This document shows, in pieces, positions 59,899 to 64,000 of a stretch of DNA of 64,000 bases. The notes beneath the pieces were generated by a model, which made no database searches, had not been told where the DNA came from, and saw only the letters and a list, made by a program, of their open reading frames with translations. The translations under genes and the position numbers were made by a program. Source of the stretch: Capitulum mitella (Eukaryota > Arthropoda > Thecostraca > Pollicipedomorpha > Pollicipedidae); the NCBI GenBank assembly GCA_030062745.1, contig CP099851.1, positions 6,946,393 to 7,010,392 on the forward strand, in the 5' to 3' direction. Each line of letters opens with the position of its first letter. Position 1 is the stretch's first letter.

Positions 59899-62800
59899 CT
59901 GAAAAGAACACAGACCCAGGGTTATGCTCTCTGACATAAAGAAATCTTTCCTTCCTCAGTCCATCCATATGCTGTTCACAGCCTGCTGAAAGCCAGTTGT
60001 CGTCTGCCAAAAGCAATTTATCTCCCTGGCGCTCCTGTCAGTAACAGCTGACAGCCGCCGCGGGCTATATTTTCCTCACAAATACTGGACTGAGTGGTTA
60101 TTTTCCCTCGGACGCCGCCACTGTTGTGTGTTTGGTGTCGTTCTCTCCGGCGTGTTCTGGCCCGAAAAGTTCCCGTGACTGACGCTGGGACAAACGCTTT
60201 TACCAGGGTATCTTACTCTTTTGCCCTACTAAACACCCCAGCAAGTGGATTCAGTTTTGAACGGAGGAGGCAGCAGAGCAGCTGCGCTGCAACCCAAATC
60301 AAGGCCAAAAATGAGAGTGCGTGAGAGCAGGCCCAATACTGTGCTGGCACTGTAATGGACAAATGAGGTTTAACACTTTGCGCAAAAAGAAGATATGTTT
60401 CAAATAATGCAAGAAAACTGTGACGTGTAAAATTTCGAATAAAAATAATAATTAAAAAAAAAAATTTCGAATGATGTGTAAAACACACTGTGTTATTTTC
60501 GTGAGAATTGACATACCAATTATTTTACGTCGATAAAAACTACCTGTCGTGCCATGAGACGGTTGCTTGCATCTTCTGCTAATCCAAGACAGGTTTTTTT
60601 CACGAAACCTACCAGGAAATGTTTGTTTGCAATTGGGGAAGTTAAATGCAAATGCCAGTGCCAACCAGATCGTTTCATGCTCCTGCCAGTGCATGTGACA
60701 GGTGGACTAACGAACTGCGTGCCGACGTTCGATGCTGTAGCCGCCCGTACAAGCTGCCGCCAGCAAGGTGTGCCTCGGCACCGCTCGATCCCTGCCATCG
60801 CCACAAACCGGCATATTTTAACGGCCATAAATGCCGTTTCTCCCATGACATTCATGAGAATGGTCCATGTGCATCCTCAGTAACTGCGAACGTCAGGGTC
60901 GTGTAATTACCAATTTAGAAGAGTTGAAGAACCCAAAAATGCGGCGCATGCATATCACTGGTACATCGTTGATCTGCTGGTACAGCGTTTTTCTGGAAAC
61001 GAAATTCACGTGGGTGCTTATAAAAACATTAATTTTAGTTTATTACAACGATGAAATAGTACATTTGGAAATGGTCCAGCCTCTATAAGTGCCAGCGTTC
61101 ACGAAAGATTGAGAATTTATTCCGGTGTTGTCCACTTTCTCGGTGTCTTTCGGCGTTCAGCGCGCGAGGTCTCGAAGAAGCTTGCACCTCTTTCGAACTC
61201 AGGTCAGCGGCAGCAGTTGAATTCCATTTCACCGGCCGTTTTTTTTTGGGGGGGGGAGGGAGAAGGAGAAGTGATGGCAAGACCTGGAGTGTTACGTGCT
61301 GATGAACCGTTGTGATGGGTGGAAAAAGTTCATAGAGAACAGACAAGGCGAACCACGGTGAGCCTAACCGTCGGAGCTGGCAACTAGCCTCTGGTGGCGC
61401 CATCTTTTCCACTGATCCTTTTAACAGCGCTAACTCTGATAATGAGACGCAGCCATCGACACTTCGAATGTACTGCTGCGATTTCCAAGTCGTTTGATAT
61501 TTGCTTGGTTTTTCCTTTGGATTTGGCTGCGTATGCATAAGCTGCATAATTTTGTTGGCATTTGCTCTAACGAAACTAGAGTATGTTGAAATCCACCGTT
61601 GACCTGACTTTCGACCAATACTGCATCATCAGACGCTGTTGCCAGTTACATAAACTGTTGTCGAATTAGCGTCAGTATTCAAGTGCAAACCGAAAAGAAG
61701 TGATGTATGTATGTATCGGCACCATGGAAAAGGGCATTGACCCCTTGTCCGACACCCAGCACGTTAGTATGCATTTCCTTACTGGGGTAGGGGCTTATTT
61801 GCTCCAAAAATGGCAATGTACCATGATGTAAACTACACTTCTGGGGAAAAAAGCTTTCAGAATCTTGTAAGAGGCGGACACTGAGGGACAACATCGTCAG
61901 AAATGGAAGCATTTTTATTTATGGACCGCTTTCCATGCAGCTAATCAACTTCTGACCTTTGCCCTCAGATAACCTCAGGTGACTTCATAGTCACATGAAA
62001 TGACCTTGGGCTCATTTCATAGTGCCTGAAGACGACTCCAGTCATTTTAATTAATCGCATTTCTTAAGTCCTATTTATGACCATCGTGGTGCAGCGTACA
62101 TGCACGGATATTTTAAGTAATAACTCGGTAACCTGACTTAGTATCGATCTGAAAGTTAAAACACAACTAAAGAACACCGTTAAGTTGTAGGTGTCCCGAA
62201 TTTCTACATTTTGAAAATTACCATACAAATATTTACACAAAAACAATTTTGACCTTTGATCCTGGCATGGCCTTTTGCGTGATCTCAGATCATCAAATAT
62301 GTTTGCGTTCGTTCGTTGATTTACTAATTCTTTCTTAAAAACTCTTCTCTGTAAATCGTTTTTCTTTTACCTACAGCAGTGCCAAAATGACGTGAGTTGC
62401 TTCCTTAAAACTTTGCCTGACTTCATCCCCAGGCAAAAAAAGAAAATCGCAATAAATTCACGTAATGCGTAGCAAGAATAGATAAGAAAAATGACGTGGT
62501 TTCGTGACGCTGATTCAAAAACCATGGACATGACTAGAAAACACAGATGGGGAAGGTTTTCAAGCCCCCTCCTTCCATACTGTAATAGGGTTAAGCTAGA
62601 TGTTAACTCAGATTTTCCTATCAAACCTGGCCATTGAGCCTAATCCGCTAAACCTAGTCGCCTAGGCAAATGCATTGTTCGTGGCGGCGGAATACCTGTG
62701 CTATGCAAAGCGTTGGTTTGCGCTGAGAACATTCACGAACAATTATGGTTTGACTCAGATGAGATCAGATATTTTACTGGACGTGGTATTCGGCACGTGC

Positions 62801-63649
62801 GACTTTTCGTGCACGCGAGTGAAAAGCTAAAGGAACAAGCATACCTTCACGTAACCATACTCAGAGTTAGCCGGCGACGTTCTAATTTGGGTTCTGCACA
62901 TTTTGTTTTGCTGATAAAAAGCGAGTCTGGCTGTTGCAAAAATTATAGGATCTCGTTCGAGCGGAATTTGATTAATTAAAAATGGCGTTATAATTTTGTA
63001 CATCGCCACAAAGCAAAGTTGTCTGCCGACTTCGGTTCGCATTTTTGGGAGGCTTAACATTTTGTTGCGCGGCAGTGCCTTAGTGTTTAACTTCAACGCG
63101 TTAGCACAAATCCAGGTATGCAAAGCTGACGACTTCCAGTGCGCCAATCAGGCTGTTCTGATTCGCTCTTCTGCCCGCAGACCATAAGCTGGATGCAATC
63201 AGCAAACTAAGCAACGGTTCCGTTCGATATGTGAAGATTCATCTCATTAACAAATTTCGTACCGAAACACTTCAGGGCACATCTCAGTGACAAATAAGCC
63301 TCGACAAAAGGCAGCTGAGAGATTTCCCTTGTGACATGGCCGTGGCAATTGCTAACCCGAACTTGTTGCGTACGTCCCGAGAAGTAATTATCAAACTAAA
63401 CAGTGTTAACGTTGCACAGACGGAGAGTTTCCAGAAACCGCGCTTGAGAAGTTGCATCGAAACACTTCAACAAATCTGACACAACAAAGCTGGGGAACTC
63501 CCCGCTGTCCAGTGTTCGATAAGTCGTGTCGGCACCACTGCCAGCGCTGATTCGATGAATCTGTGGTGACGGCAGCCGTGTAGATCACCGGTAAACAAGT
63601 GTTCGATTAAAAATATGGCGAGTTATAGCTGAGCAACACGTTCTCATAC
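59899..63649. other. Mostly unannotated; possible TTAA-element end at 62588
   Basis: 62548-62589 reads GGAAGGTTTTCAAGCCCCCT...AATAGGG and is followed by TTAA, like a family A right terminus, but the body to its left does not clearly match family A. AGGTCA-type words lie at 61950-62020. 61245-61265 is a T-run then G-run. No gene supported. Confidence 0.35.
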
Positions 63650-63872
63650 CTTCATGATGGTTGGCAGAAGAGAAAAGGGTAGGAAAGGGTAACTGTATCG
63701 TGTAAAGCGTCATACATAGCATCATGCAGGCGTCATACATTGTCTGGCTGGTATAAGTGTGATGCTTTTGATCATATCCGGTCAGACATATCTTATGCTC
63801 CAGCTGGAGCATGCATTCGCCCACACTGTCAATGCCATTAAAATTGGACGGTTTCATGTTGTAAATGATATC
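63650..63872 (-). CDS. Candidate internal exon, 74 codons, unknown protein
   Basis: Acceptor GATTCCTTGCAG|GAT at 63872 and donor GAAG|GTATGAG after 63650 frame an open stretch in phase 0 to 1 (DIIYNMKPSNFNGI ... LQLEHKICLTGYDQ ... SSANHHE). A short internal duplication (ATGTATGACGC) is present near 63710-63735. No domain recognised. It may belong to a gene extending beyond the window, or be chance. Confidence 0.25.
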
Positions 63873-64000
63873 CTGCAAGGAATCTCATGTCACCGACTGT
63901 GCTTTCAAATGGGGCGTCAGCACTCGCGGTAAAGCAGCAGGCGGTGCGGTCAATGGAGCCGGTACATTCAAAGTGTTTCTATGGCCGACGCACGCTTAGT
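63873..64000. other. Window edge, nothing recognised
   Basis: Too short to judge; may be intron upstream of the candidate exon at 63650-63872. Confidence 0.3.

Noticed and set aside
1-64000. tRNA and rRNA genes
   Set aside because: I looked for A/B-box and GGTTCGA-type signals and conserved rRNA words by eye and found none that fold convincingly; a tRNAscan/Rfam run would settle it.

Overview
The window is animal nuclear DNA. It has long GT-AG introns, about half of it or more is repeats and transposon remains, and it shows no operons, ribosome-binding sites or bacterial gene packing. The best clue to the host is a seven-exon clip-domain trypsin-like serine protease on the minus strand (6642-14159). 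Clip domains are typical of arthropods, so I infer an arthropod, possibly a crustacean. Nothing else in the window fixes the species.

Host genes. I can support two. (1) The clip-domain protease was rebuilt here exon by exon. All six introns have GT-AG ends, the phases agree, and the result is a 400-residue protein with signal peptide, Pro-rich stretch, clip domain, activation site and a complete His/Asp/Ser triad. (2) An intronless reading frame at 48371-49177 (minus) encodes a 268-residue single-pass membrane protein: signal peptide, helical (possibly death-fold-like) domain, acidic stretch, membrane helix and basic tail. Three more minus-strand pieces (47467-47859, 59641-59898, 63650-63872) are weak gene or exon candidates.

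Mobile DNA. Three families of about 1.2-1.5 kb lack visible coding capacity. Family A (CCCTATTCCCGG ends) has a 1202-bp copy nested inside another copy, both flanked by TTAA (26555-28964), and a 5'-truncated copy at 3417-4456. Family B (CCCG ends, TTAA flanks) has copies at 768-1979, 35209-36415, 57251-58470 and a fragment at 23143-23789. Family C has copies at about 19243-20760 and 40490-41906. TTAA flanks with CCC ends suggest non-autonomous piggyBac-type elements. Families A and B are loaded with AGGTCA motifs, the nuclear-receptor half-site. Two decayed non-LTR retrotransposons are present: an RT C-terminal fragment (4889-5533, plus) and an RT plus RNase H remnant (about 20805-22560, minus).

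Unexplained structure. A 1179-bp stretch (29957-31135) contains no CpG at all, while its surroundings are CpG-rich. It lies inside a 2.6-kb segment bounded by imperfect inverted repeats. It also contains a repeat whose second copy, in intron 1 of the protease (13524-13668), still has CpGs where this copy has TG or CA. Other items are a long palindrome of mirrored AC/AT/GT microsatellites (3204-3386), an 18-bp-unit minisatellite field (42755-45235) split by an inverted-repeat element, several smaller minisatellites (some inside protease introns), and a GC-rich segment flanked by direct repeats (32146-33905).
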